DNA of 14,051 nt from CAYRFF01 sp964436125 (GTDB lineage Bacteria > Bacteroidota > Bacteroidia > Chitinophagales > Saprospiraceae), in contig CAYTBT010000056.1 of assembly GCA_964436125.1 (NCBI GenBank), positions 1 to 14,051 of the forward strand, given 5' to 3'. Made by a program: the position numbers and the translations under genes. Position 1 is the first letter of the stretch, and every line of letters begins with the position of its first letter. Below are positions 1 to 9,032 of this stretch, in pieces. Below the pieces are notes generated by a model that was not told where the DNA came from, made no database searches, and saw nothing but the letters and a program-made list of their open reading frames with translations.

Positions 1-24
1 TTGTATTCAAAGGCTTTTGTGCTT

Positions 25-57
25 ATCTTCAATTTCTAATGCATGATTTGGGTATTA
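25..57 (+). repeat. 33-bp perfect copy of part of the toxin gene
   Basis: These 33 bases are identical to the minus strand of 9198-9230, which lies inside the truncated toxin gene. Identity stops sharply at both ends. Read in the toxin's frame the copy encodes LQFLMHDLGI, then meets a stop just beyond the repeat. It could be a remnant of a second toxin copy or one unit of a dispersed repeat. The rest of 58-320 holds no gene I can support. A weak hairpin at 176-196 followed by five T's might terminate an upstream gene, but the stem is poor. Confidence 0.85.
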
Positions 58-320
58 TATAACAACAAATTATTTAAGCAATTACGATTTACATAAGCTT
101 GAACATACACTCTATAAAAGAGAAATTTGCACACTAGATTCTATAAGAAGGTAATACTAAAATTCCACTTCAGGTGAAAGCTGATATTTAGCTTCCTTTT
201 TGATATATAAGGCAGGAGTTCATCCGGGAGAAAATTCATTGATTTCAAAAGCTCAAAGGGCAAGAATTTTCAACTTTATTGTGTGCAAGCAAAGCATGTA
301 AATCAACTAAATCAAACGTT

Positions 321-1574
321 ATGAAGTCAATAAAATACTTAATTACATTAATCGCAATTCTGAGCTATCAATTAAATGCTCAATCCCCCTATACCGGTCA
401 AAATCCAATAGAATCAGGGCAACATTATATTATCCAGGCCGGAGATTCTATCAATGTAAAAAGTCTTAAGATCCAAGAAGGTTGTATTCTAGAAATCGAA
501 AGTGGAGCTATTCTGACAGGAAGTGGATATCTCACAGTTAATGGTACACTTGATGTATTATCAGGAGGAGCTGTAGAATATTCCGGTTCGATTCAATTTG
601 CTTTTGGGAACGTCAATACAGCAAGGATAAATCTAGGGCGCCGCGCATACATATCTATCACCGGTTCCCTTACCCAGTACAATCCGTCAATAGGAGATGC
701 TGTTATTAACATGGCAGAGGGATCGATATTTGAAATATGTGGAACCTTCACCCAGAATAAGACAAGTCAATCACTAGTGCATTATACAAGTGGGACAAAT
801 AGAGCTTATTTTATCACAAAGGCATCAGCCTCAGGAGCCGGCTCCAGCACTCTCAGTGATAATGAAAGAATAACATGGATTGCTGTGGGTACCGTCGGTT
901 CACTAGTTCCAGGCCAGGCCAGTTATTGCGGACCCAATGCCACTGAAAGCACCTGTGATTTATGGCCACAGGGCTTAACCACTTCCTATACGAGTTGCAA
1001 TGAAGCAAAAGACATTATACACTATATCATTCTCCCGATAAGATTAATCAGTTTTAATGCACATAAGCAAGGGGAAACCGCCGTATTGAAATGGGCAACG
1101 GCAAGCGAGCAGAACAATGCCGGTTTTTACATTGAATACAGCCGTGACGGGATAAGCTGGCAGAAAATAGGCTTTGTGAATAGTCGGGCTGATAATGGCT
1201 TAAGTTCTCGTAACCTGAACTATTCTTTTTCTACTGAAAACACAAGCGAAGGAATAAATTACTTCCGACTTCGACAAGTCGATATCGATGGAACAGAAAG
1301 TGTAAGTCCTATACGTTCACTTATTTACAGAATGGATAATAAAGCGGTCTTCCTTTCCCCCAATCCTACTCAAAGCTCTGTGAAACTACAAGGTCTCAAG
1401 GGCAATGAATCAATTGAAGTGTACAACACACAAGGAATTCTTGTAAAACAACTTACTGTGCATAAAACAACTAGTGTCACACTCGATTTTATGAAACTAA
1501 ATAGCGGTGTTTATTTTGTCAAGATAATTTCACCGGCCGGTAAGATTGGTACACATCAGATTATAAAGTATTAA
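321..1574 (+). CDS. secreted T9SS type A sorting domain protein
   Basis: Predicted surface or secreted protein of 417 aa, exported by Sec and then by the type IX secretion system. Residues 1-20 form a signal peptide (MKSIKYL, a hydrophobic core, then LNA before QS). Residues of about 35-180 are rich in G, S, T and I with motifs such as GAILTGSGYLTVNGTLDV, typical of repetitive beta-helix-like folds. Residues of about 240-340 (LISFNA, LKWATASEQNNAGF, FRLRQVDIDG) resemble the beta-sandwich segment that often precedes sorting domains in this phylum. Residues 344-417 match the Por secretion tail: LSPNP at the start, VYNTQGILV in the middle, SGVYFVKI near the end. I chose ATG 321 because the longer frame opens only with TTG at 279 and would bury the signal peptide. 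No catalytic domain is visible, so adhesion or a structural role is only a guess. No T9SS component genes are nearby. Confidence 0.9.
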   Translation: MKSIKYLITLIAILSYQLNAQSPYTGQNPIESGQHYIIQAGDSINVKSLKIQEGCILEIESGAILTGSGYLTVNGTLDVLSGGAVEYSGSIQFAFGNVNTARINLGRRAYISITGSLTQYNPSIGDAVINMAEGSIFEICGTFTQNKTSQSLVHYTSGTNRAYFITKASASGAGSSTLSDNERITWIAVGTVGSLVPGQASYCGPNATESTCDLWPQGLTTSYTSCNEAKDIIHYIILPIRLISFNAHKQGETAVLKWATASEQNNAGFYIEYSRDGISWQKIGFVNSRADNGLSSRNLNYSFSTENTSEGINYFRLRQVDIDGTESVSPIRSLIYRMDNKAVFLSPNPTQSSVKLQGLKGNESIEVYNTQGILVKQLTVHKTTSVTLDFMKLNSGVYFVKIISPAGKIGTHQIIKY

Positions 1575-1608
1575 TCGACTTTAAAGGAAGTTTACTTATT
1601 ATCATTTA

Positions 1609-1648
1609 AGCTCGTAGTTGTAAGCAAACAACTACGGGCTTTATTATT
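1609..1648 (+). terminator. intrinsic terminator after the T9SS protein
   Basis: A 13-bp stem (1609-1621 with 1628-1640, one G-T wobble) closes a 6-nt loop and is followed by TTATTATT. It lies 35 bp after the T9SS gene and 44 bp beyond the stop of the convergent exporter gene. It may work in both directions, although the minus-strand side lacks a clean T-run. Confidence 0.85.
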
Positions 1649-1683
1649 GAGAATCAGTTGTATCTAGAGCAATATACACAAGC

Positions 1684-2913
1684 TCAATCAAGCTTTGTCT
1701 TCTCAATCCGCGGAAGGAATCCGGCAAGTAAACCTATCAAAGGCAAATAAGAAGCAAGCTTAAACATATAAAAGATACTCGTTTCATCGGCAACTACTCC
1801 CAATACCGCAGAACCTATCGCTCCCATACCAAATGCAAATCCGAAGAACAGGCCTGACACCATTCCCAGATTCTTAGGCATTAATTCCTGACCATACACG
1901 AGAATAGCAGGGAAAGCAGATGCAATTATCACTCCGATAACTACAATCAAAACCACAGTCCAAAACAAGTTGACATAGGGCAACATTAAAGTAAATGGTG
2001 CAGCTCCCAATATAGAAAACCATATCACTCGCTTCCGCCCGTATCTATCTCCAAGCCAGCCACCGATCAAAGTACCCGCAGCCACAGCAAATAAAAAGAC
2101 AAAGAGGTATATCTGCGAGCTCGATATCGATACGCCAAAGTGCTTTATCATATAAAAGGTTAAGTAATTTTTCATCGCTGCGAGATAGAAAAACTTAGAG
2201 AAGATTAAAAGGAGAAGGATTATAACCGTAACATTTCGCTTCCCCTTGCTAATATTCAATTCACCTTTCAAGCCTATATTTTCCGGTTGATGCACTTTAA
2301 AGTTCTTGGCTTTAAACCATTTCCCCACACGCCACAATATCAGAATTGCAATCAATGCCAGCGCGCAGAATACTACGATATAAGACTGGCCGTAAGGCAC
2401 AATCAATGCAGCGACCATCAATGGCCCGATTGCGGTCCCGATATTCCCTCCTACCTGAAATACAGATTGTGCCATGCCTGCACGTCCACCCGAGGCATAT
2501 CGAGCCATTCTGGATGATTCCGGATGGAATACTGACGAGCCCAATCCTATCAATGCTACCGAAATAAGTACGGCTGTAAAACTGCTTGCATAAGCCAGGT
2601 AAAACAAGCCGATAAATGTAAACCCCATGCCTACAGCAAGTGAATAAGGTTGGGGATGTTTATCCGTAAAATATCCCACGAGCGGTTGAAATATTGATGC
2701 AGTCAACTGAAATGTCAGGGTAATAAGTCCTATCTGCGTGAAGCTTAAATCAAAGTCCACTTTCAACAATGGATAGATAGCCTGAATAACCATCTGCATT
2801 GCGTCGTTCAAGAAATGTGCGGCACTGAGGGCTATTAATATCGAGAAGACAGGTCCGTGTAGATGCCTGTGTTCTTCCACATGCCCTCTTTCTTTATGTA
2901 TAACTGACTTCAT
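1684..2913 (-). CDS. fsr: MFS exporter, fosmidomycin resistance (Fsr) family
   Basis: Inner-membrane major facilitator of 409 aa with about 12 hydrophobic segments. It closely resembles E. coli Fsr, which exports fosmidomycin. Shared stretches include AIYPLL, QIGLITLTFQL, GSSVFHPESSR (about residues 127-135), AQSVFQVGGN, FAVAAGTLIGG, GMVSGLFFGFAFGMG and VLG-ADETS. The MFS loop motifs appear as GYFTDKHPQP between segments 2 and 3 and GGWLGDRYGRK (about 284-294) between segments 8 and 9. The N-terminus is rich in His (HKERGHVEEHRHLHG), unlike the E. coli protein, and could be a metal-binding tail. ATG 2913 is preferred over the in-frame TTG at 2922. It lies 146 bp downstream of the UPF0182 gene on the same strand, so co-transcription is possible but not shown. 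The true substrate is unknown, since many Fsr homologues occur where fosmidomycin is absent. Confidence 0.92.
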   Translation of the reverse strand: MKSVIHKERGHVEEHRHLHGPVFSILIALSAAHFLNDAMQMVIQAIYPLLKVDFDLSFTQIGLITLTFQLTASIFQPLVGYFTDKHPQPYSLAVGMGFTFIGLFYLAYASSFTAVLISVALIGLGSSVFHPESSRMARYASGGRAGMAQSVFQVGGNIGTAIGPLMVAALIVPYGQSYIVVFCALALIAILILWRVGKWFKAKNFKVHQPENIGLKGELNISKGKRNVTVIILLLLIFSKFFYLAAMKNYLTFYMIKHFGVSISSSQIYLFVFLFAVAAGTLIGGWLGDRYGRKRVIWFSILGAAPFTLMLPYVNLFWTVVLIVVIGVIIASAFPAILVYGQELMPKNLGMVSGLFFGFAFGMGAIGSAVLGVVADETSIFYMFKLASYLPLIGLLAGFLPRIEKTKLD

Positions 2914-3059
2914 GAATATCAATCCCGATTAACTTCACCTTTTCATACAATACTACTTCAATAAAGTTGTGGGGACCGGATAAAATACATGCTTGCCGGG
3001 TGCCCAAAGCCTGTCATTTCGCTTCTGTCAAGAAAGGTTGTTTTATCGGGGGCGCGTCT

Positions 3060-5786
3060 TTATTCCATCGCCTTATTCAACTCTTCCATCTTCTGCCCAA
3101 ATCGTTCCCAGTCTCCGGCTTTTAATGCCGATTTAAGCTCATTCCACAGCTTACGCAAATGTTCTATCTGCCCTGTATCCAGTGCTACGGATTCTTCAAC
3201 AGGTACTTGAATTACTCCGGCTGTATCTATCGCTACTTTATCAATGTCTGTATAATTCTCCTTTCCATAAAGTACCGCAATTGCTTCATCGAGAGTCGGT
3301 TCCATCACTACCTCACTACCGGTGGAAGCAATAACCCGTTTCAGTTGCGGTATATTCACATCGTGGGAGATGAGAAAAACCGGTTCGACATAGAGGAATG
3401 ATTTATTGATGGGAATAACCATTAAGTTTCCACGCATAACCTGTGAACCACGTTGATCCCACAAGGACAAAAGGCGCGAGATCTTGGTGTCTTGGTTAAT
3501 CTTGGCTTCTATCTGTGCCGGCCCGAGCAGGAGTCGTTCTTTGGGGAGTTCATAGACAATCATCTTCCCGTAGTTAGGATAATCTGAACTTACCGTCACC
3601 CAGGCAATCATATTATCCCTATTACTCGGAGTCATCGGGCTGATAAGGAGATATTGCAGCTCGTGCTCCCCCGGCAGTGAACTTAGGACATAATAAGGTT
3701 CCATTTTAACTTGTCTTCCACCGTAGTTTTCTGTAGGGCGCTCCCAGAGGTCTTCTTTATTGTAAAATACCTGTGGGGTAGTCATGTGATACTTGCTGAA
3801 CATTTCCATCTGAACGCTGAATAGGTGCTTGGGATATTTTATATGATGTTTAAGTTCACCCGGCATCTCGGATAATGGTTTAAACATCTCCGGGAAGATA
3901 CTCCGATACACTTTAAGCACAGGATCTTTCTCATTGGCAACATAGAAATTTACCGTTCCATTATATGCATCGATGACGACTTTAACGGAGTTCCTGATAT
4001 AATTGTAATTATACCTGTATGGGGATGCGTACGGAAATTGTGAGGCAATAGTGTATGCATCTTGCATCCAATACAGTTTTCCATCGTCATTTACAACAAT
4101 ATATGGATCATCAGAAAGCTGGAGAAAAGGCGCGATATTCTCTATCCGCGTCTTCACATTGGTCCAGAATTGTATTTTACTCCCCTCTCTGATATAATCG
4201 GTCAGCATCAGATTGGCATCGCCAAAGGACCAGGAAAAGAGCAAACGCCTAAAAAAACTATTTATCGGTACACCGCCCGTTCCGTCATAATGGATATACA
4301 CATTCTTATCTCCTTTGGGATAATTGAGTTCTTTTATCTCGGTATTGACGAGCTTATACTCTTCATTATTTTCACCGTAGTATATTGCTGGTTGCGTAAC
4401 TTTAATGTTAATATCTGATGAAGGCGGTATGTCCTTAATATAAAAGACCGGGCTCCCTTGCTTTGTCTTTTCAGCTGTCGGACTCATCACCAGCCCATAT
4501 CCATGTGTGTATTGTAGATGCTTATTGACCCAGGTCTGTGCTTGTTGTGGCAATGTGGGCTCGAGCTCTCGTGCCGAAATCAATACCTGTCGATAACCTT
4601 CATCGGTATGATACCTATCGAGATCGACATTATAAAACTGGTAGTACAGCCGTATCTCTTGTAGTTGCTGATAAGTCTCGTCAATGAGCTTCTGGTCCCA
4701 CAATCGGATATTCTGAATTACTTCTTTATTCTGTTGTATTTCATCATAGCTAAGACTGTCATTGGCCTGATAGCTCTTTGATTCTATCTCGTCGAGATTA
4801 TAAGCCATACGAGTATAATGAATATTGTTCTCAAGATACGGAGTCTCGAGATTCAGTTCATTGGGCTCAACTATAAAATTCTGAATGGCTCCGGGTAAAA
4901 ATAAACGGGCAAGCACCGCCAGGATAAACAAGCTTATCCCACCAGTAAGCACAAATTTTAAGCTCCGTCGATATATCTGGAAAAATACGAGTACTGCTAG
5001 CAATAAAACTCCTATGGTAATCCCCCATAAAACCGGCAAAACAATATGAATCTCGGTATATCCTCCTCCATATACGAGCTCTCCTCGACTGAACAAGATC
5101 TGATAGCGCTGAAGAAAATAGCCACAAGCAAGCAAGAGTAGCCATATTCCAAGGTTAAAAAATACTTGATTTTGTGCCCTTTCACTCATTTTCAGCTTCC
5201 CTACCAACTGTCCACGTTGAAATGTAAGCATTCCTGAAATCGTATAATATAGAATCACAAATAGGGTAACAAAGAATACTAGAAAACTCAGACTATTCTG
5301 TACAAGCTCTATGAAGGGCAATTGAAATGTGTAAAAACTGACATCTTTACAGAATACCGGATCCTCAATTCCAAAAGGCTGTGACCACTGAAATCTGAAA
5401 TACGTATCCCATTGATATAAAAAGGATAAAGCAAAGAACAGACTGAAGAATATTCCTACCGTGTATGCAACGCGTTTTACTTGTGCCGGGCGTACGTGTC
5501 TTATGTTCACTTCTCCCATCGGAGTCTGTCCCAGATTCAATCTGATGGGTGAGAGCTTCTTGGTCAGATATCGCACGTTGAGAAGAATATATACAAGAGC
5601 CACTATAAGCGCACCGGCAAATAATAGAAGCTGTGTTCCCTTTATCTGTATGAATACGTCTTCATATCCGACTCCTTTCAGCCAGATCCAATTGACGAGT
5701 ATATCTGAGGTCGTGCCCAGGATGAAGAGTACAAAAATAATTACTGCTATAAACCAAAAAATCCGTGGGATACCGCGTTGTGCCAT
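3060..5786 (-). CDS. UPF0182 family membrane protein
   Basis: A 908-aa protein of the UPF0182 (COG1615) family, function unknown. The N-terminal third has seven hydrophobic helices at about residues 9-25, 51-71, 106-124, 165-188, 209-224, 247-270 and 278-299. The remaining 600 residues are hydrophilic and probably sit outside the cytoplasm. Family hallmarks are in order: IQNFIVEPNELNLETPYLE after the last helix, YTHGYGLVMSP, PAIYYGE, GGVPINSFFRRLLFSW, IAPFLQL-DDPY, DAYNGTVNFYV, KPLSEMPGELKHHIKYP, YHMTTPQVFYNKEDLWE and GSQVMRGNLMVIPI. Length is close to that of actinobacterial members (about 900-1000 aa). The C-terminus is charged and probably helical (QIEHLRKLWNELKSALK). The start is ATG 5786. 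The 277-bp gap to the divergent peptidase gene must hold both promoters. A paired element (CTTATCT 5813-5819 with AGATAAG 5832-5838) falls in the likely leader. Confidence 0.95.
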   Translation of the reverse strand: MAQRGIPRIFWFIAVIIFVLFILGTTSDILVNWIWLKGVGYEDVFIQIKGTQLLLFAGALIVALVYILLNVRYLTKKLSPIRLNLGQTPMGEVNIRHVRPAQVKRVAYTVGIFFSLFFALSFLYQWDTYFRFQWSQPFGIEDPVFCKDVSFYTFQLPFIELVQNSLSFLVFFVTLFVILYYTISGMLTFQRGQLVGKLKMSERAQNQVFFNLGIWLLLLACGYFLQRYQILFSRGELVYGGGYTEIHIVLPVLWGITIGVLLLAVLVFFQIYRRSLKFVLTGGISLFILAVLARLFLPGAIQNFIVEPNELNLETPYLENNIHYTRMAYNLDEIESKSYQANDSLSYDEIQQNKEVIQNIRLWDQKLIDETYQQLQEIRLYYQFYNVDLDRYHTDEGYRQVLISARELEPTLPQQAQTWVNKHLQYTHGYGLVMSPTAEKTKQGSPVFYIKDIPPSSDINIKVTQPAIYYGENNEEYKLVNTEIKELNYPKGDKNVYIHYDGTGGVPINSFFRRLLFSWSFGDANLMLTDYIREGSKIQFWTNVKTRIENIAPFLQLSDDPYIVVNDDGKLYWMQDAYTIASQFPYASPYRYNYNYIRNSVKVVIDAYNGTVNFYVANEKDPVLKVYRSIFPEMFKPLSEMPGELKHHIKYPKHLFSVQMEMFSKYHMTTPQVFYNKEDLWERPTENYGGRQVKMEPYYVLSSLPGEHELQYLLISPMTPSNRDNMIAWVTVSSDYPNYGKMIVYELPKERLLLGPAQIEAKINQDTKISRLLSLWDQRGSQVMRGNLMVIPINKSFLYVEPVFLISHDVNIPQLKRVIASTGSEVVMEPTLDEAIAVLYGKENYTDIDKVAIDTAGVIQVPVEESVALDTGQIEHLRKLWNELKSALKAGDWERFGQKMEELNKAME

Positions 5787-6063
5787 TGAGCATAGTTTCT
5801 ATGAATAATAAGCTTATCTAGAATAATCTCAAGATAAGATTGCTGCACAAGATATCAAATTCTACGGCACTATAATACTTAAAAATCTGTATTTAATTGT
5901 GTTAATGCCATAATTGTGGCTTTCTCTTGATAATTTCCCGTAAATCACCGGCTGCACATTGTACCATTTCTCATGAAGCGATTGAGATATCTGAGTATTT
6001 TACAATTTTCCATAAATTTTCAAGATATTAGCCACCGACATTTGCGGAAGCTGAATTAAATAA

Positions 6064-8241
6064 ATGAATATGAAGAAGCTCTTTACTTTAATATGCTTGA
6101 TGATTATATCGAGTACTTTCTTACTTGCACAGAACAAGAAATATACGATGCAGGAGGCGATTCTCGGCCTCAGAAGAAGCCTGGCACCGGAAAATATCCG
6201 GCAGACAAGCTTTATTCCGGGAAGTAATGCCTTTACAATGCTCGTAAATACCGATGAGAACCCCGCGCTATTGAAGGTTAAGGTTCCTGAAATGGAAAAG
6301 GATACGATATTTACCTTAAGCAATATAAATGAACAAATCGCAGAATTTGACACCTTGACTTCCATGCCGGGAATCCACTGGGCATCAGCAAGCTCTGTAT
6401 ATTTTAAAGTGGGAAGAGATTTTTATGTCGGCTTGCGCATCAATGGAAAGTGGACTTTCAAGAAATGGGTGACTCTGCCGAGCGGTATGGGAACATATTA
6501 TGTCGATGAGGAGAAGGGACAGATTGCTTACACAAGAGGCAATGATCTTTACCTCGTGAATGCCGAAGGTGAAACTACGGCGATAAGCGATGAAGAAAAT
6601 GAAGAAATATCTTATGGACAAGTTGTGTCGAGATATGAATTTGGGATAATGAGTGGTGTATTTTTCTCTCCTAAGGGAAATTATGTGGCATTTTATCGTA
6701 TGGACGAGACCGATGTCAATGACTATCCTATTATCAACTGGGAAGAAGTTCCTGCAGAGGAGTTTACCATCAAATATCCGATGGCAGGAACAGGTAGTCA
6801 AGAGGTATGGCTGGGTATTTACAACCCTAAGACTGAAAAGACAGTCTATATGAAAACCGGTCGCAATACGGATCATTACCTCACCAATGTTACCTGGGGA
6901 CCTGATGAAAAGTACATTTACATAGGCATCTTGAACCGGGACCAGAATCATTTAAAGTTAAATAAGTATAATGCTCATACGGGAGAGCTGGTAAAAACTT
7001 TATTTGAAGAGCGGGATAAAGAATATGTGCATCCTATGGAGCCGCTTTCTTTTATACCGGGGCATGATAATCAGTTTATCTGGTGGAGCGAAAGAGATGG
7101 TTACCAGCATCTGTACCGATATAATACTGATGGAAAATTACTGAATCAAGTAACTAGTGGTGACTGGGTGGTCAACAGTATAGAAGGCTGGAATACTGAA
7201 AGGAACGAAATTATTATTACATCTGCAGCGGTTTCTCCGATGAACAGAGATATATTTGCCGTCAACTGGGAAACGGGCAGAATACGTCGACTCGACAAGG
7301 TTGATGGTATGCACTATGCTACGGTAAATGATGGAGGCACTTATTATATCGACCGCTATTCCAATTATTCTACACCACATGCAATCAGAGTAGCTTCTAC
7401 ATTTAATCATTGGGAGGAAACTTTATTGGATGCTGAGAATCCTTTAAGTGATTATGCTCAGCCGACTGTCAAGCAGATGACTATTACGGCGGCAGATGGG
7501 CACACGCCATTATATGCACGTTTAATCCTTCCACCGGACTTTGACGAGACAAAGAAATATCCCGTTATCGTATATCTTTACAATGGTCCGGGAGTTCAAT
7601 TATTGCACAATAGATTTCCACCGAGTGGAAAGTTATGGTATGATTATATGGCACAACGCGGTTATATCATTTTTACGATGGACGGCAGAGGCAGCACCAA
7701 TCGCGGTGTAGAATTTGAGCAAGTTACCTTCCGTGATTTAGGTACAATAGAGATGAAAGATCAATTAAAAGGTGTTGAATACCTAAAATCTCTCCCTTAT
7801 GTCGATACAACGCGCATGGGTGTGCATGGCTGGAGTTATGGTGGATTTATGACGATTTCCTTAATGCTGCGTCATCCCGGTGTCTTCCAATGCGCCGTTG
7901 CCGGTGGCCCCGTCATCGACTGGCGTATGTATGAGGTTATGTATACGGAACGTTATATGGACACGCCGCAGAAAAACCCGAAAGGTTATAACAGATCAAG
8001 TTTGCTAGACAAGGTGGAAAACCTGGAAGGTGATCTTCTTGTTATTCACGGTGCGATGGATTCTACGGTTGTGTGGCAACATTCGATGCGATTCCTTCAC
8101 TCTTGTATTCAACACGGAGTACAAGTAGACTATTTTGTTTATCCGTCTCATCCTCACAATGTAAGAGGAAATGATCGTGTACACTTGATGCAGAAAGTCA
8201 CCGACTACTTTGATTTACATCTGAAGGGGATTAAGGAGTGA
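6064..8241 (+). CDS. S9 family dipeptidyl-peptidase IV
   Basis: Secreted or periplasmic serine peptidase of 725 aa that should release N-terminal X-Pro (or X-Ala) dipeptides. A signal peptide ends near residue 22 (MKKLFTLICLMIISSTFLLA then QNKK). Residues of about 50-460 form the DPP-IV beta-propeller with WGPDEKYIYI, FIWWSERDGYQHLY and the YEFGIMSGVFFSPKG-YVAFYRMDE segment. That segment carries one Glu (E192) where mammalian DPP-IV has a Glu pair. Residues of about 470-725 are the alpha/beta-hydrolase domain. The catalytic triad is Ser591 in GWSYGGF, Asp666 in IHGAMDSTVV and His698 in YPSHPHNVRG. Tyr506 in YLYNGPG is a likely oxyanion residue. ATG 6064 or ATG 6070 could start it, and both keep the signal peptide. 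No Shine-Dalgarno is seen (AATTAAATAA precedes the ATG), which is normal for the phylum. It is transcribed alone. Substrate choice beyond DPP-IV is inferred from the family. Confidence 0.95.
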   Translation: MNMKKLFTLICLMIISSTFLLAQNKKYTMQEAILGLRRSLAPENIRQTSFIPGSNAFTMLVNTDENPALLKVKVPEMEKDTIFTLSNINEQIAEFDTLTSMPGIHWASASSVYFKVGRDFYVGLRINGKWTFKKWVTLPSGMGTYYVDEEKGQIAYTRGNDLYLVNAEGETTAISDEENEEISYGQVVSRYEFGIMSGVFFSPKGNYVAFYRMDETDVNDYPIINWEEVPAEEFTIKYPMAGTGSQEVWLGIYNPKTEKTVYMKTGRNTDHYLTNVTWGPDEKYIYIGILNRDQNHLKLNKYNAHTGELVKTLFEERDKEYVHPMEPLSFIPGHDNQFIWWSERDGYQHLYRYNTDGKLLNQVTSGDWVVNSIEGWNTERNEIIITSAAVSPMNRDIFAVNWETGRIRRLDKVDGMHYATVNDGGTYYIDRYSNYSTPHAIRVASTFNHWEETLLDAENPLSDYAQPTVKQMTITAADGHTPLYARLILPPDFDETKKYPVIVYLYNGPGVQLLHNRFPPSGKLWYDYMAQRGYIIFTMDGRGSTNRGVEFEQVTFRDLGTIEMKDQLKGVEYLKSLPYVDTTRMGVHGWSYGGFMTISLMLRHPGVFQCAVAGGPVIDWRMYEVMYTERYMDTPQKNPKGYNRSSLLDKVENLEGDLLVIHGAMDSTVVWQHSMRFLHSCIQHGVQVDYFVYPSHPHNVRGNDRVHLMQKVTDYFDLHLKGIKE

Positions 8242-8726
8242 ATGGTAGTACTGCGACCGGCGCCTTCGACTTCAGTGTAGCACTCTTCAAGAGCCTCAGT
8301 GCAATGCTCAGCGCATCGCTATGCAACTCGTAATACGACCTCTCCGAGGTCTGGAGGTAGTCGCGGGGCAAGAGGCATTGGCCAGCAATCCCTGCAGTCA
8401 AGTGTGTAGGAGAAAGACAGGAGATAGAGATTTAAAACTCAGAAATTAAATTTAAAAAACGCTGGCTTCATGATTTTTTACCGCTGATGTGACAGTGAAC
8501 AATGACACGGTAGGACTTACTTTTGCTTACGCAAACATGAGGGATTGTTCTGCTCGGCAATGTATACTCCGGCTATAGGCGTTACCAGGTTTCCTCTCAA
8601 AGTGAACGCTGACTTACCGATATCAGTGAAGATCCCGCTCTTGCGGGAAAGGTACTGCATCATCTTTCACCATATTTTCTGCGGTCAGAGGGAGAAGGTC
8701 TAAGGTGTCCGTGATTGAAAGGGCTG
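8242..8726. other. non-coding spacer with small hairpins
   Basis: There is no convincing ORF between the peptidase and the antitoxin. It holds nested pairing at 8280-8302 (GCACT with AGTGC, enclosing CTCT-TCA-AGAG), the hairpin at 8337-8351, TTTGC-TTAC-GCAAA at 8522-8535, and TCCCGC-TCTT-GCGGGA at 8633-8648. None is followed by a T-run, so I do not call a terminator for the peptidase gene. CTTCGACTTCAGTG near 8263 loosely resembles the inverted form of the palindrome at 13505-13529. Confidence 0.6.
8337..8351. repeat. hairpin GACCTC-TCC-GAGGTC
   Basis: A perfect 6-bp stem with a TCC loop, preceded by AATAC. A near copy, preceded by AATGC and with a GCT loop, lies at 13707-13723. A third, imperfect version is at 13755-13773. 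The same stem recurring 5 kb apart marks it as a dispersed palindromic repeat. Confidence 0.75.
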
Positions 8727-9032
8727 TCATACTAAAGTTTTACCATCTACTTCAACTCGAAATTTAACTTTTGTACCGAGTGCTTCAAATACTCGTATTA
8801 TTGTAGAAAATCTTGCATCGGTCGCACTATTTTCTATTTTTGAAATCTGTGATTTTTTAACTCCAACAAGCTCCCCAAGTTGAGCTTGGGTAAGATGTTG
8901 TTCTTTTCTGGCTTGTTTTATAGCATGACCAAGTAAATCCAGTCGTAATTCATTTTCAAATGCTTCCCTTTCTGGGCTTCCTTTCTTACCAATGTACTCA
9001 TCGGTAAGTACTTCTAAGCTATATGTTTTCAT
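8727..9032 (-). CDS. XRE-family antitoxin (helix-turn-helix)
   Basis: A 101-aa DNA-binding protein, probably the antitoxin and autorepressor of the toxin encoded just upstream. Residues of about 32-90 form a Cro/CI helix-turn-helix: HAIKQARKEQHLTQAQLGEL, then VGVKKSQISKIENSATDARFSTIIRVFEALG. The short tail KVKFRVEVDGKTLV is strand-like, as in HigA-type antitoxins. ATG 9032 is chosen because it is directly preceded by a good Shine-Dalgarno (AGAGGAAAGGAA). The longer in-frame ORF runs back through the toxin gene. It overlaps the toxin stop by 14 bp, so translation may be coupled. Gene order (toxin then antitoxin) is that of higBA. The TGA stop is embedded in a short sequence, ATGACAGCCCTT, that recurs at 13440-13451, so the 3' end meets a dispersed repeat. 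Confidence 0.88.
   Translation of the reverse strand: MKTYSLEVLTDEYIGKKGSPEREAFENELRLDLLGHAIKQARKEQHLTQAQLGELVGVKKSQISKIENSATDARFSTIIRVFEALGTKVKFRVEVDGKTLV

Noticed and set aside
176..201. Terminator for a gene before the window
   Set aside because: The stem is only about 5-7 bp with a mismatch and the T-run is short. Too weak to call.
279..320. Longer start for the T9SS protein at TTG 279
   Set aside because: It would add 14 polar residues ahead of a clear signal peptide. ATG 321 gives a normal Sec signal.
6385..6951. 188-aa minus-strand ORF
   Set aside because: It is antisense to the peptidase gene, whose motifs and catalytic residues are intact.
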